This document shows positions 33,401-33,619 of a DNA stretch of 33,619 nucleotides, piece after piece. The DNA is from Geobacteraceae bacterium (GTDB lineage: Bacteria; Desulfobacterota; Desulfuromonadia; Geobacterales; Geobacteraceae). The notes beneath the pieces are model-generated. The model saw only the letters and a program-made list of their open reading frames with translations, was not told the origin of the DNA and made no database searches. Position 1 is the stretch's first letter; every line of letters starts with the position of its first letter. The stretch spans positions 1 to 33,619 of the forward strand of contig JAQUHN010000022.1 of assembly GCA_028683555.1 (NCBI GenBank), in the 5' to 3' direction. The position numbers and the translations under genes were made by a program.

Positions 33401-33579
33401 TCGCCTCCGGCTCCGGCGCCGTTTCGCGGCAAGTGCTCGGCACGGCCGTGATCGGCGGGATGGTGGCCGCCACCTGCATTGCCATTTTTATCATTCCGGT
33501 CTCCTTTTCCTTTGTCCAGCATTTGATCCACGGCAAGGCGCCGCCGCCCCGCGCGCCAAGCAAGAAAAAGGAAGAATAG
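30430..33579 (+). CDS. RND multidrug efflux pump, HAE1/AcrB type
   Basis: A 1049-residue inner-membrane proton-driven exporter, the usual length of AcrB-type pumps. Seen: an N-terminal helix ([20 protein letters not shown]); porter domains; a membrane helix with the proton-relay pair Asp408-Asp409 in [17 protein letters not shown]; the second large periplasmic loop; and the second-half relay Lys in [24 protein letters not shown]. All relay residues are present, so it should be functional. The start codon is 6 bp after the adaptor stop, with a purine-rich ribosome site inside the adaptor end. The TolC-type outer-membrane gene is not seen in the window; the DNA ends 40 bp after this stop. Confidence 0.97.
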   Translation: MSKFFINRPIVAMVISILMVIGGLVAMSRLPVAQFPNIVPPAIQVNATYTGADALTLEQSVATPIEQQMSGVDNLDYMYSINANNGQMALYNYFDLKTDASTDQLLAQMREGQAESQLPADVRNYGVTVQKSTSSPLIMFALYSPKETYDNIFLANYAYININDQMTRIKGIASVTVFGAGQYAMRIWVKPDQLASLNITIPEIMNAVNAQNTVNPAGQVGGPPIPKGQEFTYTVRAQGRLQTEQDFGNIVLRADPDGSIVRVKDVARIELGAQTYNLEGRLNGKPCALIALYQMPGTNALDAANGTKKLMAELKKSFPPDLDYTVALDTTLAVTEGMKEIQQTFFEALFLVVLVVFIFLQGWRATLIPLLAVPVSLIGTFMVFPMLGFSINTLSLFGLVLAIGLVVDDAIVVVEAVEHHIENGLSPRDASLKAMEEVSGPVIAIAIILSAVFVPTAFIPGITGQLYQQFAVTIAISVIFSAFNALSLSPALCALLLKPKVKGTGPLQKFYDWFNRVFGRATDGYISGCGMAIRKSLISLVLLAGITLLAGISGKHIPTGFLPDEDQGFIFAGIQLPDAASLQRTSEVARQAEEIITKTPGVKYCSSIIGYNMLSQVQNSYSAFFFITLEEWAKRKKPEEKYEAIKESISKKMAGIPGAVGFAFPPPAIMGVGTAGGVTFILEDRAGKDIAFLASNTQKFLEAARKRPELGRVTTTFLPTVPQLFVDVDRDKVLKQGVNISDVYKVLQSFMGSGFINYFNRFGRQWQVFLQAEGDYRTNIENIGQFYVRNNEGQTVPLSTLTSVRNVVGPEFTLRFNLYRSAQINATAAPGFSSAQAMKALEEVFAETMPREMGYDYSGMSFQEKKAQEGVSPVAIFAFSFLCVFLILAAQYESWGLPFSVLLGTPVAVFGAFLAVFLRRMEVSVYVQIGLIMLIGLAAKNAILIVEFAKTGYEQEGRSAVDAALHGARIRLRPILMTAFAFILGCVPLWIASGSGAVSRQVLGTAVIGGMVAATCIAIFIIPVSFSFVQHLIHGKAPPPRAPSKKKEE

Positions 33580-33599
33580 GCGGCAACGGTTTTTGTAGC

Positions 33600-33619
33600 C
33601 GTCGGACGGCAGGCCGACG
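33600..33619 (+). terminator. Possible terminator stem at the window edge
   Basis: CGTCGG and CCGACG pair across an 8-base loop starting 21 bp after the pump stop codon. The window ends here, so whether a T-run follows is unknown. Confidence 0.35.

Overview
The window looks like chromosome of a free-living anaerobic deltaproteobacterium of the Geobacter/Desulfuromonadales type. The basis is gene content and style rather than any marker gene: iron-containing alcohol dehydrogenases next to a CoA-acylating aldehyde dehydrogenase, many signalling proteins (EAL/GGDEF, PAS kinase remnant, SpoIIE/STAS partner switch, MalT-like LuxR), a SYLF protein and a DUF3313 lipoprotein. G+C is moderate in genes, with AT-rich islands at about 4.3-5.1 kb and 24.4-24.75 kb. 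No rRNA, tRNA, CRISPR array, transposase or phage gene was found.

Layout. (1) 1-4316, minus strand: a catabolic operon with a FadR-type GntR regulator, an Fe-alcohol dehydrogenase, a methylmalonate-semialdehyde-dehydrogenase-like CoA-acylating enzyme, and a second, different Fe-alcohol dehydrogenase that runs off the left edge. It could take an alcohol to an acyl-CoA. (2) 4559-6281: a doubtful small gene, an AT-rich gap, and an orphan PstS-like binding protein with a clear terminator. (3) 6524-11067, plus strand: alpha/beta hydrolase, GH3-family adenylating enzyme and an EAL-CBS-GGDEF protein, closely spaced. (4) 11161-13413, minus strand: a Zn/Cd/Pb P-type ATPase. (5) 13696-17435, plus strand: a PHP-glycosyltransferase fusion and a radical SAM enzyme 8 bp apart. 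Blocks 3 and 5 may be parts of one biosynthetic locus with the metal pump between them; this is inference. (6) 17486-18430: a decayed PAS/histidine-kinase pseudogene, a 14-bp perfect inverted repeat at its broken end, and a 54-codon zinc-finger-like gene on the minus strand.

(7) 18602-21642, minus strand: a partner-switching operon read as a 41-residue Cys-rich peptide, a CBS-SpoIIE phosphatase, a pseudo-receiver/HATPase kinase and a STAS antagonist, followed by a good intrinsic terminator. (8) 22194-24398: YqeY, a 620-bp gap, a DUF3313 lipoprotein and a small hypothetical. (9) 24759-33579, plus strand: a 911-residue MalT-like LuxR regulator, then a SYLF protein, a six-helix potassium-channel-like protein, and an RND efflux adaptor plus pump. 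The outer-membrane channel gene is not in the window.

The most rewarding places to look again are the GH3/hydrolase/PHP-GT/radical-SAM locus, the small genes with strong ribosome binding sites that are easily missed (21517-21642, 18266-18430, 620-655), and the decaying region around 17.5-18.25 kb. I did not find a system that I can call new with confidence.
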